Shown piece after piece: positions 52,617 to 61,665 of a stretch of 64,000 nt of DNA (position 1 is its first letter; every line of letters begins with the position of its first letter). The stretch comes from Clostridium porci. GTDB taxonomy: Bacteria; Bacillota; Clostridia; Lachnospirales; Lachnospiraceae. The stretch is taken from NCBI RefSeq assembly GCF_009696375.1, contig NZ_VUMD01000009.1:62001-126000 (forward strand), written 5' to 3'. A program made the translations under genes and the position numbers. Under the pieces are notes generated by a model, which worked only from the letters and a program-made list of their open reading frames with translations, did not search any database and was not told the DNA's origin.

Positions 52617-53948
52617 TTATTTAGCTCCTAAGGCTGCCATTGTAATATAATTATAAGGCTGGTTAAAGTGAGGAAGGAAGAAAATATCCAGCAGCTTCAT
52701 CTTATCGATTGTCACACCTTCCTCTATTGCCAGAGAAAAGAGATGAATGCCCATGGAAATATCTTCTGTAGAGGCCATCTGCGCCCCCACCACTCTCCGG
52801 GATTTTGTTTCGTATACAATCCTGATTTTTACTGCCGCATTCTCCTTCATAAAGCCCGGACGCTGTAAATCTTCATAATCTGTATAGCTTACTTCCAGCC
52901 CTGCTTTCACAGCAGCTTTCACAGAAAGACCGGTAGAAACCATATTATAGCCAAATACGGAAATACCATTCGACCCCTGTACGCCGATGGTTTCTAATTC
53001 CGTTCCACCTATGTTATGACCGGCAATGATTCCAGAACGCACGGCATTGGTCGCTAAAGCAATATAAGTAACCTCCTGTAATGCGTTTGAATACACTGTA
53101 GCGCAATCCCCAATCGCATAAACGTCAGGATCACTGGTCTGTTGACGCCGATCCACCAGATAAGCGCCATTTTTAAACAGCTTCAAATGTTCTTTGCCCA
53201 ACTGATTATTAGGAATAAAGCCGATTGCGTTGATAACGGCGTCAACCGGATATTCCCCCTTTTCCGTCTTTAGTGCAGCAACACGCCCATCTTTTCCATG
53301 ATACTCTGTTACCCTTTCTGAGAAGTGAACTTCAATACCATGATCCACCAGCCGCTGATCCATATCTGCTGTAAATTGCTCATCATAATACGTTGACAAC
53401 GAGGTTGGAGCTACGTCAAAAAGCAAAACCTGCTTTCCTCTGCGTTTCGCTGCTTCCGCAATCTCTACACCGATATATCCCGCTCCAATCACAGCAACTG
53501 TTTTTACTTCTTCCTTTGATAATTCCTTGTCTACTTCCTGTCCCTCCTGGAATAGCTTCAAAAAATGGACTCCGTCTAAATCCTTCCCAGGAATATCCGG
53601 CGATATGGGCAAAGAGCCTGTCGCCAAAATCAATTTGTCATATGACTCGTTCCAGGTGTTTCCCTCCTTGTTTATGCAGGAAACGAATTTTTTAGCGAAA
53701 TCTACAGACGTAACGGTCGTCTCCATATGGATTGAAGCGCCTTTCTCTTCAAATGCCTTTGAGCTGGTATAAAACAGATTTTCGTAGGAATCAATCTGTC
53801 TTCCTACCCAAAGCGCGGTGCCGCACCCTAAATAGCTGAGGTTCGTATTTCGATCAATCATAACAACTTCCTGATTTGGGTAGTTATCTAATAGTGTATT
53901 TGCGGCCGCAATTCCCGCATGGTTTGTTCCAATAATTACTGTTTTCAT
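52617..53948 (-). CDS. nox: NADH oxidase / CoA-disulfide reductase family flavoprotein
   Basis: 443-aa FAD/NAD-binding enzyme. FAD motif VIIGTNHAGIAAAN with H10, redox C42 in SYLGCGTALW, NADH motif VIGAGYIGVEIAEAAKRRG, and VYAIGDCATVYSN. These residues match water-forming NADH oxidase (Nox) better than CoA-disulfide reductase. It protects from oxygen and recycles NAD+. Strong promoter and AGGAGG precede the ATG. Confidence 0.88.
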   Translation of the reverse strand: MKTVIIGTNHAGIAAANTLLDNYPNQEVVMIDRNTNLSYLGCGTALWVGRQIDSYENLFYTSSKAFEEKGASIHMETTVTSVDFAKKFVSCINKEGNTWNESYDKLILATGSLPISPDIPGKDLDGVHFLKLFQEGQEVDKELSKEEVKTVAVIGAGYIGVEIAEAAKRRGKQVLLFDVAPTSLSTYYDEQFTADMDQRLVDHGIEVHFSERVTEYHGKDGRVAALKTEKGEYPVDAVINAIGFIPNNQLGKEHLKLFKNGAYLVDRRQQTSDPDVYAIGDCATVYSNALQEVTYIALATNAVRSGIIAGHNIGGTELETIGVQGSNGISVFGYNMVSTGLSVKAAVKAGLEVSYTDYEDLQRPGFMKENAAVKIRIVYETKSRRVVGAQMASTEDISMGIHLFSLAIEEGVTIDKMKLLDIFFLPHFNQPYNYITMAALGAK

Positions 53949-53982
53949 AGAAACACCTCCTAAATTTTGTTTTTCATGTTAA

Positions 53983-54011
53983 ATTATATAGAATTACTTT
54001 GTTATTTTCAA
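53983..54011 (-). promoter_or_regulatory. Promoter of nox
   Basis: On the minus strand TTGAAA (54006-54011) and TATAAT (53983-53988), 17-base spacer. Confidence 0.7.
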
Positions 54012-54103
54012 TCACTTTAGAGATTTTTGAATGATATTTTTCTGAATACATAAGCTCAAATTATGTAATGCTCCATATACTTTTTACATGTTTCCTCCCC
54101 TGT

Positions 54104-55762
54104 TTATTCCAACTGATATGATTTTAATTTCCTGTATAATGTGGTTCTTGATATTTTAAGGATATTAGCTATCTCCTTTTTACTATATCCATCAGCAAGC
54201 ATTTTTTTTAACTGTATCTTTGCAAGCTCCTCCAAAGAGCAGTGCTCCTCTTCTGTCAATTCCTTTTTCCACAGATCTTCTTTATATCTCCTGCTGGCGA
54301 TCCGCTCCAGCATGAATTCTATATCTGTCACTGTACAATCTCTGTATTTTCTCCATAATCCCTTCAGATGTTCCGATGATAATCTTAATTCGTTTTTTTC
54401 ATATAAATGGCAATAATATTTTAATCCTGTCTGAATGTATCTTGAAAAAATCGTAAAGTCATTATACAGCGTTTCCGTATTTTTTATCTCATTCTTTGAT
54501 ATCAAATAATAAAGGTCCTGACTAAATCTTCCATCCTCTGCCAATTCTGCCAAATTCGCTGTTGTACAAAAAATAAACCTTACATTTGTGTGTATGCTGT
54601 ATCCACCTTTCAATATAATGCGTCCCGTCCTTATAAATTCAGCTAATTTTTCCTGAACATAAAGCGCCAGATACTCTGGCTGTACAATAAGTATCGTTCC
54701 CCGGTTCAGTCCACGCAAAAGTCCATTCTCATCCAATAAATAATGAACGAACAATTCCCGATAGGAGTTTTGTGCATAAACCAATTTTAAATCCTCCAGC
54801 CGCCTTGGCGACTGATTAAAAATTGCTTTTCCGAGCATTTCATTTAAAACATTATCTTCTCCTGAAATCAGTATATTCTCATCTATTTTTGCATACCTCT
54901 TTGCCTTCTCTATCATCTCCTCTCCCAAAAACTGCTTCAGCCACCTGAATGTCACAAGTGTTCCAATTGAGAAAAGCTTTGATGTATCTTGAATATTCCG
55001 ATAGGGACGAAAGCTCAAAACAACGCCATATTCCTGTTCATTCAGCCATACTCTCTTGCTGTTTATTATTCCATAAAAACTCCCGCTTTCATAATGAATA
55101 GAAACTTTTTCATTATCAATTCCTTTGCCCTTCCTGTACCATTCCTCAAGCTCCGGATAAATTCTGGCTGCATTTACTCCTATATAATCTTCCTTTATCC
55201 CGAAAATATCCCGAAATGTCTGATTTAAATATAGAATATTCCCATATACATCTGTATATAAAACAGCATCCTCCATTAAATCCAGAATGGATTCAATCTG
55301 CATAATCTTCTGTTTTAACCCCTTCTTTTCAATGTGATTCTGTATCCTGGCTGCCACTAATTCCGCCATTCGTTCCATAAAAAACACAGTAGAACCAATG
55401 TTTTCAAATAGTGTTTTCACCTTAAATCTTGGCAAAACAAGGGCAATCACTCCCAAAATCTGATTCCCATAACGAATAGGAACTCCTATAAAGCCTCGCA
55501 TTTTACATTCCTTATATTTTTCACATTCTCTACAGCTTTGTATCGAAGCTTTTTCATCTATCAGCAAATTCTGATTATTCATAAGAACCGTCGCAATCAA
55601 AGAACCATACTGAATATGGTTGTACAGTGAAAAATATCTGAAAGAACTCCCTACAATATTCATGCTGGAATCTGTAATAATCACATCTGTATCTAATACA
55701 TCTGAAATCACCCCTGCAAAATTATCTACAAACCCCTTTATTGTTCCTAACATTGTCCCCAT
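54104..55762 (-). CDS. Degenerate AcoR/DhaR-type regulator (GAF-PAS-AAA-like-Fis HTH)
   Basis: 552 aa. N-terminal sensor with CRECEKYKEC (C77, C80, C86, CxxCx5C); PAS domain near 155-250 (MEDAVLYTDVYGNILYLNQTFRDIFGI); a region matching the sigma-54 AAA+ module (about 295-460) and a C-terminal Fis-type HTH (YSKKEIANILKISRTTLYRKL). The AAA+ segment lacks Walker A and GAFTGA, and the Walker B equivalent reads GTILIVQPEYLAL, so it should not hydrolyse ATP or act on sigma-54. Probably regulates the adjacent dha/liv operon or nox by another mode. Confidence 0.82.
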   Translation of the reverse strand: MGTMLGTIKGFVDNFAGVISDVLDTDVIITDSSMNIVGSSFRYFSLYNHIQYGSLIATVLMNNQNLLIDEKASIQSCRECEKYKECKMRGFIGVPIRYGNQILGVIALVLPRFKVKTLFENIGSTVFFMERMAELVAARIQNHIEKKGLKQKIMQIESILDLMEDAVLYTDVYGNILYLNQTFRDIFGIKEDYIGVNAARIYPELEEWYRKGKGIDNEKVSIHYESGSFYGIINSKRVWLNEQEYGVVLSFRPYRNIQDTSKLFSIGTLVTFRWLKQFLGEEMIEKAKRYAKIDENILISGEDNVLNEMLGKAIFNQSPRRLEDLKLVYAQNSYRELFVHYLLDENGLLRGLNRGTILIVQPEYLALYVQEKLAEFIRTGRIILKGGYSIHTNVRFIFCTTANLAELAEDGRFSQDLYYLISKNEIKNTETLYNDFTIFSRYIQTGLKYYCHLYEKNELRLSSEHLKGLWRKYRDCTVTDIEFMLERIASRRYKEDLWKKELTEEEHCSLEELAKIQLKKMLADGYSKKEIANILKISRTTLYRKLKSYQLE

Positions 55763-55810
55763 TCTTCTGCCCTCCCCTATACAAATAGTCTACTCAGCAA
55801 ATTAAGAAAG

Positions 55811-55845
55811 AGACCCTCACATGCATGATTTGCATATGAGAGTCT
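55811..55845 (-). terminator. Terminator after the ATC-hydrolase-like gene
   Basis: AGACTCTCATATGCA pairs with TGCATGTGAGGGTCT with a short loop; followed on the minus strand by CTCTTTCTT. Ends the large liv-dha operon. Confidence 0.65.
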
Positions 55846-55883
55846 TATTCTTCAGTTAAATATAAAATAAAAGCTTCCCAGAC

Positions 55884-56360
55884 CTACCTTTTGCTAATCC
55901 TTACTTCACAAATGTCATCTCCCTTTGCAATTGTTTTTCCGAGATAGAAATCAAAATTAAGCGTTTCACAAATACCCCTGTCACCATCCATGGCAATATC
56001 ACAAAGCACCTCGCACTCCTCATCTGACGCGCCCAGTTTCTTCCATGCTGCTACCAGCGGGCAGTAGTGGAAATCAACGCTTAACGTTCCTTCTTTACAG
56101 TTGTCTTCCATCTGAAAAACACCCTTTACATTATCGTTAATAAATTCTCTGTAGAAAATATTAAAATCATCTGTGTGTGTATACTTTGTTTCACCATGGA
56201 AGCGTCCGCATGCTCTGATTGCTTCATGGGCAAAAGCATCACTTAACCCCTGCTTCTTTGCCTCTTTATACATCAAATACATCCAGGCTGCTCTATGTTC
56301 AAATGCGTTTCTTAAATCCTCGGTGTGCTGCCCTCTATCCTCTGCTTTGTTCTTAATCAT
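55884..56360 (-). CDS. L-2-amino-thiazoline-4-carboxylate hydrolase family protein
   Basis: 158 aa, matching the ATC-hydrolase family by RNAFEHRAAWMYLMYKEAKK, ACGRFHGE and FHYCPLVAAWKKLGASDEECEVLCDIAMDGDR. Named for hydrolysis of the thiazoline ring to N-carbamoyl-L-cysteine; most members are untested. Last gene of the operon, 35 bp after dhaL. Context with a cysteine-desulfidase-like gene supports sulfur chemistry. Confidence 0.8.
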   Translation of the reverse strand: MIKNKAEDRGQHTEDLRNAFEHRAAWMYLMYKEAKKQGLSDAFAHEAIRACGRFHGETKYTHTDDFNIFYREFINDNVKGVFQMEDNCKEGTLSVDFHYCPLVAAWKKLGASDEECEVLCDIAMDGDRGICETLNFDFYLGKTIAKGDDICEVRISKR

Positions 56361-56395
56361 TTCTTTTCCTCCTGAAAATTTTTATATAAAATGGA

Positions 56396-57043
56396 TTAAA
56401 GCGTTTCAGCTACATAATCCATTAAGGCTATAATCTGATACGACATCGTTACAGCTCCCGGATCCAAATATCCTACCCCCTTATTTGCCTGATAGGTTGC
56501 GCGGCCTCTGACTGCTTCCATATTCTTTGTATTCTCTGCTCCATCAACAGCCGCTTTCTTCACTCTCTCGCACAGGGTTTGGTCATCACAATTATGTTCC
56601 AAACAGACCTTATATTCCTTTACCGCAGGCGCAAGACTATCGAGCATTGTCTTGAAGCCTTCCTTTGCCTGTCCTCTGCTGGCTATAGCTCTTAACATTG
56701 CCTCAAGCACATCATATAGCTCCTGACGCCCTAATGCCTCCTTTGTCTGAACTGCCCTTGCTGCCGCCAAATATGCACTTCCATATAGGACACCCGAGGA
56801 ACCTCCAATTACAGACATCATGATTTTTCCGATTTCCTTCAGTTCATCACTAATATTCATAGCTGCCAAGCTGTCAATATCCTTAACAAGACTTTCAAAT
56901 CCCATATTAATATTAGACCAATGATCGCCGTCTCCTGTGGCGAGATCCAGCTCCGTCACATAATCTCCCTTGTCATGTATCAGAGCATAGGCGCGCTTAA
57001 TATATTCCGCGTAATCCGCTGCTGTCAGTTTAAACCCCATCAT
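56396..57043 (-). CDS. dhaL: Dihydroxyacetone kinase subunit DhaL-like
   Basis: 215 aa. Nucleotide-binding motif ATGDGDHWSNINMGF (GDGDH) near residue 35, SSGVLYGSAYLAAA near 85 and the C-terminal DPGAVTMSYQII. Transfers phosphate to substrate on DhaK. No DhaM-type PTS donor gene is in the window, so it may use ATP or a distant DhaM. Confidence 0.88.
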   Translation of the reverse strand: MMGFKLTAADYAEYIKRAYALIHDKGDYVTELDLATGDGDHWSNINMGFESLVKDIDSLAAMNISDELKEIGKIMMSVIGGSSGVLYGSAYLAAARAVQTKEALGRQELYDVLEAMLRAIASRGQAKEGFKTMLDSLAPAVKEYKVCLEHNCDDQTLCERVKKAAVDGAENTKNMEAVRGRATYQANKGVGYLDPGAVTMSYQIIALMDYVAETL

Positions 57044-57053
57044 CTTTCCCCCC

Positions 57054-58040
57054 TCAGAACTTTAACGCCGGCGTATCACAAGGCTTATCTAACAATTCCT
57101 TTAATTCTGCATCCAGCTTCATCAGCGTCAGAGAGCAGCCCGTCATATCCAGTGCCGTTGTATAGTTTCCAACTAAGGTTTTGTGCACTTTAATTCCCCT
57201 CTTCTTTAGATACGCCTGTACTTCCTTATTTAAAATATATAATTCCATAAGGGGAGTTCCCCCAAGGCCATTGACCAGAACAGCAACCTCGCTATTACTG
57301 TAGTCGTAATCTGCCAGAATTTTATCAAGAAGGATTTCTGCCGTCTCTTTTGCGGTTTTGATCCCTGTTCTTTCTACTCCCGGCTCTCCATGAATTCCCA
57401 TACCAATTTCGATCTCGTCTTCTGCAAGGGTGAAGCCAGGCCTTCCCACTGCCGGAAGAATACAGGGCGTCATTGCCATTCCCATACTGCGGATGTTTGC
57501 AATGGCATGCTCAGCCGCAGCCTTTACTTCCGGCAGACCTGCCCCTGCCTCAGCCTTTGCTCCTGCGATTTTATGTACAAATACAGTTCCCGCAATACCT
57601 CTTCTCCCTGTTGAATATGTACTGTCCAAAACAGCCACATCATCTTTTACTACAACGCTTTCTACCTCAATACCATCTGCCTCTGCCAGATCCCGCGCCA
57701 GTCCGAAGTTCATAATATCGCCTGAATAATTCTTTACAATCAGAAGAACGCCTTTGCCCGTATTCATCTTTTTAATTGCAGTACCGATCCTGTCAGGGCT
57801 GGGCGATGAAAATATATTTCCGGATACAGCCGCATCCAGCATTCCTTTTCCAACAAAGCCTGCATGCAAAGGCTCATGTCCTGCACCTCCGCCAGAGATG
57901 ACAGCAACCTTATTTCCTCTTTCATGGCGTGAAATTATTTCCGCATCCGGAGTATACTCCAAAAATTCAGGATATGCTTGCTGCATACCGTTCAGCGATT
58001 CGCTGACGACATCTGCCGGATTATTAATAATTTTCTTCAT
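57054..58040 (-). CDS. dhaK: Dihydroxyacetone kinase subunit DhaK-like
   Basis: 328 aa. Substrate binds covalently to a His in MGIHGEPGVER; GGAGHEPLHAGFVGKGMLDA near 52 and NGLGGTPLMELYIL near 250 are standard DhaK. Followed 10 bp later by dhaL. The substrate may be dihydroxyacetone or a related C3-C4 ketose/aldose; context with amino-acid-type transporter is odd for glycerol metabolism. Confidence 0.88.
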   Translation of the reverse strand: MKKIINNPADVVSESLNGMQQAYPEFLEYTPDAEIISRHERGNKVAVISGGGAGHEPLHAGFVGKGMLDAAVSGNIFSSPSPDRIGTAIKKMNTGKGVLLIVKNYSGDIMNFGLARDLAEADGIEVESVVVKDDVAVLDSTYSTGRRGIAGTVFVHKIAGAKAEAGAGLPEVKAAAEHAIANIRSMGMAMTPCILPAVGRPGFTLAEDEIEIGMGIHGEPGVERTGIKTAKETAEILLDKILADYDYSNSEVAVLVNGLGGTPLMELYILNKEVQAYLKKRGIKVHKTLVGNYTTALDMTGCSLTLMKLDAELKELLDKPCDTPALKF

Positions 58041-58114
58041 TTCAATAACACCTCTTTCAAATATAATTCATATGCAGCCGTCAAAAACAGCCTTTCCAGG
58101 TTCTACATACCTGC

Positions 58115-58822
58115 TTATCCAAGTCCAAGATATGCCTTTTTGATCTTCGGATCTGACGCAATCTTCTTTGCATCTCCATTCATTGTCACAACACCATTTT
58201 CCAGAACGTAGGCTCGATCTGATGCTGACAATGCCATATTTGCATTCTGCTCAATCAACAGGATAGTAACCCCCTGTTTATTGATTTCTTTTATCATATC
58301 AAAGATCATCTCTACAAAATTGGGTGCCAGGCCCAGTGAAGGTTCATCCAAAAGCAGCAGCTTGGGACCCGGCATTAAGGCCCTTCCTACCGCAAGCATC
58401 TGCTGCTCTCCCCCTGATAATGTACCAGCCTGCTGCCTGTATCGTTCCTTCAGTCTCGGAAACAGCTTGTAAACTCTTTCATAGCCTGCGTTAATCGTTT
58501 CTTTCTCTTTTACAATATAGGCTCCTAATCTGAGATTCTCCTCGACTGTAAGCTCTGGGAATACCTCTCTTCCTTCAGGAGATATACTGATATTCATTTT
58601 TGTCATCCGATAGGGCGGGCAGTTTGTAATATCTTTCCCCTCAAATTCCACCTTTCCCCTGCTTGCTTTTGTAACGCCTGCTATGGTATTTAGCAAGGTT
58701 GTCTTACCAGCGCCATTGCTTCCGATTAGAGAAACTATTTCTCCCTTATCAACCTCCATCTTAATTCCCTTCAATGCATGAATTACCCCATAATATGTAT
58801 TCAAATCACTTATTTTCAGCAT
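58115..58822 (-). CDS. livF: Branched-chain-type amino acid ABC ATPase LivF
   Basis: 235 aa, Walker A GSNGAGKTT, signature LSGGEQQML, Walker B LLLLDEPSLGLAP. Overlaps livG by 17 bp. ATG 58822 preferred to the longer frame. Confidence 0.93.
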   Translation of the reverse strand: MLKISDLNTYYGVIHALKGIKMEVDKGEIVSLIGSNGAGKTTLLNTIAGVTKASRGKVEFEGKDITNCPPYRMTKMNISISPEGREVFPELTVEENLRLGAYIVKEKETINAGYERVYKLFPRLKERYRQQAGTLSGGEQQMLAVGRALMPGPKLLLLDEPSLGLAPNFVEMIFDMIKEINKQGVTILLIEQNANMALSASDRAYVLENGVVTMNGDAKKIASDPKIKKAYLGLG

Positions 58823-59597
58823 CCTTTTGAGCTCCTCCCAAATACGCCTCAATTACCTTTGGGTTATCTGCGATTTCTTTTGGAATGCCATTCGCAACCG
58901 GCTTTCCATGATCAATGACGTAGATGCGGTCTGATACATTCATTACGACACTCATATCATGCTCGATCATGAGAATCGTATATCCCTGGCCTTTCAGCTT
59001 ATTAATAAACTCCATCAATTCTGAAGATTCCTGCGGATTCATTCCGGCAGCTGGCTCATCCAGAAGAAGCAGCTCAGCGCCTGTTGCGATTGCTCTTGTT
59101 ATTTCCAATTTACGCTGTTCGCCATATGGAAGATTCGCCGCATAATCGTCCCTTCTGTGATCCAGATCAATTAACTTCAATAGGCGGATTGCATTGGCTG
59201 TTTTTCTGTCTTCCTCTTGCCTGAATGCCTTGGTTCTGAATACAGCTTGGAACAAATGATAGTTTGTTTTTATATGCGCTCCAATCAATACATTTTCTAT
59301 AACCCGCAGATCGGAGAACAAACGGATGTTTTGAAATGTCCTGGAGATTCCCGCTTCGACAATCTTCTTCGGCTTTTGATTCTGGATTTCCTTATCCTTA
59401 AAAACAATGGTTCCTTCATCTGCTTCATAAATACCTGTCAGCATATTGAAAACAGTTGTCTTTCCAGCTCCGTTAGGTCCGATGATGCTGACGACCTCCC
59501 CTCTGTTTACATTAAAACTAACATGATCTACAGCAACAATGCCGCCAAACTTTTTTGTAATATTTTTAACCTCCAGCAACAGCCCTTTGTCTGCCAT
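58806..59597 (-). CDS. livG: Branched-chain-type amino acid ABC ATPase LivG
   Basis: 263 aa, Walker A GPNGAGKTT, signature LPYGEQRKLEI, Walker B LLLLDEPAAGMNP. Start at ATG 59597 with AGGGG upstream; longer frame to 59618 lacks it. Overlaps livM's end region is absent; gap 5 bp. Confidence 0.93.
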   Translation of the reverse strand: MADKGLLLEVKNITKKFGGIVAVDHVSFNVNRGEVVSIIGPNGAGKTTVFNMLTGIYEADEGTIVFKDKEIQNQKPKKIVEAGISRTFQNIRLFSDLRVIENVLIGAHIKTNYHLFQAVFRTKAFRQEEDRKTANAIRLLKLIDLDHRRDDYAANLPYGEQRKLEITRAIATGAELLLLDEPAAGMNPQESSELMEFINKLKGQGYTILMIEHDMSVVMNVSDRIYVIDHGKPVANGIPKEIADNPKVIEAYLGGAQKDAENK

Positions 59598-59601
59598 TAT
59601 T

Positions 59602-60669
59602 TCACCCCTTTGTTTCATTCCACAAATTCAAAGGCCCATACTGATCCATTGCTTCTACTTCTTTCTGAACCCTCTTCGTAAGATGATACGGCATCGTAGA
59701 CTTCCATCCCAGGATTCCCTGTGGTCTGAAACGCATCATCAGAACCAGGATCACACCATATAATACAAATCTATATTCCATCAGGAACCTGGATACTTCC
59801 GGAAATGCAATCAGCAGCGCTGCTCCTATAAACATTCCACGAATTGTTCCCATCCCTCCAAGAATTACGATACTAAGAATCAATGTTGATACATCAAAGT
59901 TAAATGTATTTGGATCAATATATCCTATCAATGAAGAATATAATGCGCCGCCTACCGCACAGATACAGGCAGAAATCACAAACGCAAGGATTTTATAGCT
60001 TGTTACATTGATTCCCATCATGGTACTCGCCAGTTCATCCGCTCTGATTGCCTGAAGTGCGCGGCCAGTCTTTGATTTAACCAATGCGATGCAGAAAAGA
60101 GTTGTCAGCACTACCAAAACCAGCATCAGATCATATAATCCGTAATTGGAAATGGTTAATTCCATGCCAAAAATAGATGGCTTCGGTATATTTTTAACAC
60201 CTAATGTTCCATTTGTTACAGACGCCCAGTTCATTGCAATCATCTTTACAATTTCACCAAAACCTAATGTAATAATCGAAAGATAGGTTCCTGTCACTCT
60301 TAATGTTGGAAGCCCTAATAATACCCCTACAAGTCCCGAAACTAACATTCCCAACAGCATCGCCGGAAAAAAATTCATTCCCAGCTTTACTGCGCATAAG
60401 GATGAAGTATATGCTCCTATTGCCACAAAGCCTGCATGTCCCAGTGATACCAGTCCTGTATATCCGGTCAAAACATTCAACCCCAGCCCCAGTAATGTGT
60501 ATGAACCAATTTTTACACATACCGTCAGTAAATACGTATTGTCCAGCATTACAGGGAGGGCGATCAATGCTATGCCTGTAGCGAGCAGCAAAATCTTTTT
60601 GTATTTGTCAATGAATGTTTGCATTTGATGTAAACTTACTTGCTTTTTTCCATTCCCAGTCTTCCCCAT
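59602..60669 (-). CDS. livM: Branched-chain-type amino acid ABC permease LivM
   Basis: 355 aa, about nine membrane spans, with the LivM core NVLTGYTGLVSLGHAGFVAIGAYTSS and ALQAIRADELASTMMGINV. Extra C-terminal tail of about 35 residues. Confidence 0.9.
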   Translation of the reverse strand: MGKTGNGKKQVSLHQMQTFIDKYKKILLLATGIALIALPVMLDNTYLLTVCVKIGSYTLLGLGLNVLTGYTGLVSLGHAGFVAIGAYTSSLCAVKLGMNFFPAMLLGMLVSGLVGVLLGLPTLRVTGTYLSIITLGFGEIVKMIAMNWASVTNGTLGVKNIPKPSIFGMELTISNYGLYDLMLVLVVLTTLFCIALVKSKTGRALQAIRADELASTMMGINVTSYKILAFVISACICAVGGALYSSLIGYIDPNTFNFDVSTLILSIVILGGMGTIRGMFIGAALLIAFPEVSRFLMEYRFVLYGVILVLMMRFRPQGILGWKSTMPYHLTKRVQKEVEAMDQYGPLNLWNETKG

Positions 60670-60671
60670 AT

Positions 60672-61547
60672 TTATACCTTAGTAATACCTTTCCGTCCAA
60701 GCAAACCATTTGGTCGTACAATCAGAACAATAATTAGAATAATAAATGCGATAGAATCCCGGTATGTGGAGCCCAGAAAGGTTGCCGCCATACTCTCTGA
60801 TATGCCTACAATTAGTCCGCCAAGTAATGCTCCCGGCAGGCTTCCGATTCCACCAAGCACTGCTGCCGCAAATGCCTTCAAGCCTGCCATAAATCCCATA
60901 TTAGGATATACGATCTGATAATATCCTCCGACTAAGGCTCCTGAGATTGTTGCAGACACCCCTGCCAGGAAGAAGGTGAATGAAATAACAAAATTCACAT
61001 TAACTCCCATCAGATTTGCCGCTTTCGAATTTTGTTCACTGGCACGCATTGCAAGACCTATTTTTGTCTTATACACAATAAATACCAGAACAGACATTAA
61101 CGAAAGAGAAACTACACACATCATAATCTGTGTTGATGAAATACTGATTGCACCTAACTGAACAGAGCCGTAATTAAATAGTTGGGGAAAATTTCTCTTC
61201 TCCGAACCGAGAAATACAATCAGCAGATTTGTCACAATATTGGAGATACCGATTGTGGTAATTAACGATGCGATCGGCATGGACTTTTTCTTTCTTAATG
61301 GCTCCAGGGCTGCCTTATTAATCAACACGCCAAGTATTCCGGTTGCAATCATGCTTATAATAATTCCAGGTACAGCTCCGAAATTCAGACCGATCAGAAC
61401 CATTGAAATTTCCGCGCCAAAGGCATAAATTGCACCATGAGAAAAATTCACAAGTCTTAGAATACCAAAGACAAGAGAATATCCTACCGCTATCAACGCA
61501 TATCCCATTCCTAAAGCCAAACCATTCACTATCTGTTGTATTAACAT
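60672..61547 (-). CDS. livH: Branched-chain-type amino acid ABC permease LivH
   Basis: 291 aa, about eight spans. Core QQIVNGLALGMGYALIAVGYSLVFGILRLVNFSHG and GLAMRASEQNSKAANLMGVNV. Two bases before livM start. Confidence 0.92.
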   Translation of the reverse strand: MLIQQIVNGLALGMGYALIAVGYSLVFGILRLVNFSHGAIYAFGAEISMVLIGLNFGAVPGIIISMIATGILGVLINKAALEPLRKKKSMPIASLITTIGISNIVTNLLIVFLGSEKRNFPQLFNYGSVQLGAISISSTQIMMCVVSLSLMSVLVFIVYKTKIGLAMRASEQNSKAANLMGVNVNFVISFTFFLAGVSATISGALVGGYYQIVYPNMGFMAGLKAFAAAVLGGIGSLPGALLGGLIVGISESMAATFLGSTYRDSIAFIILIIVLIVRPNGLLGRKGITKV

Positions 61548-61665
61548 GAGATACCCTTTCTATGGGAGGATACCTTTCGCTCCAATGGGACATGCCCATA
61601 TCAGAGGCATCCTCTGCTCTTTAAGCTTATAATTCCTGTTATCAATTTATATATTGAATGTCTGC

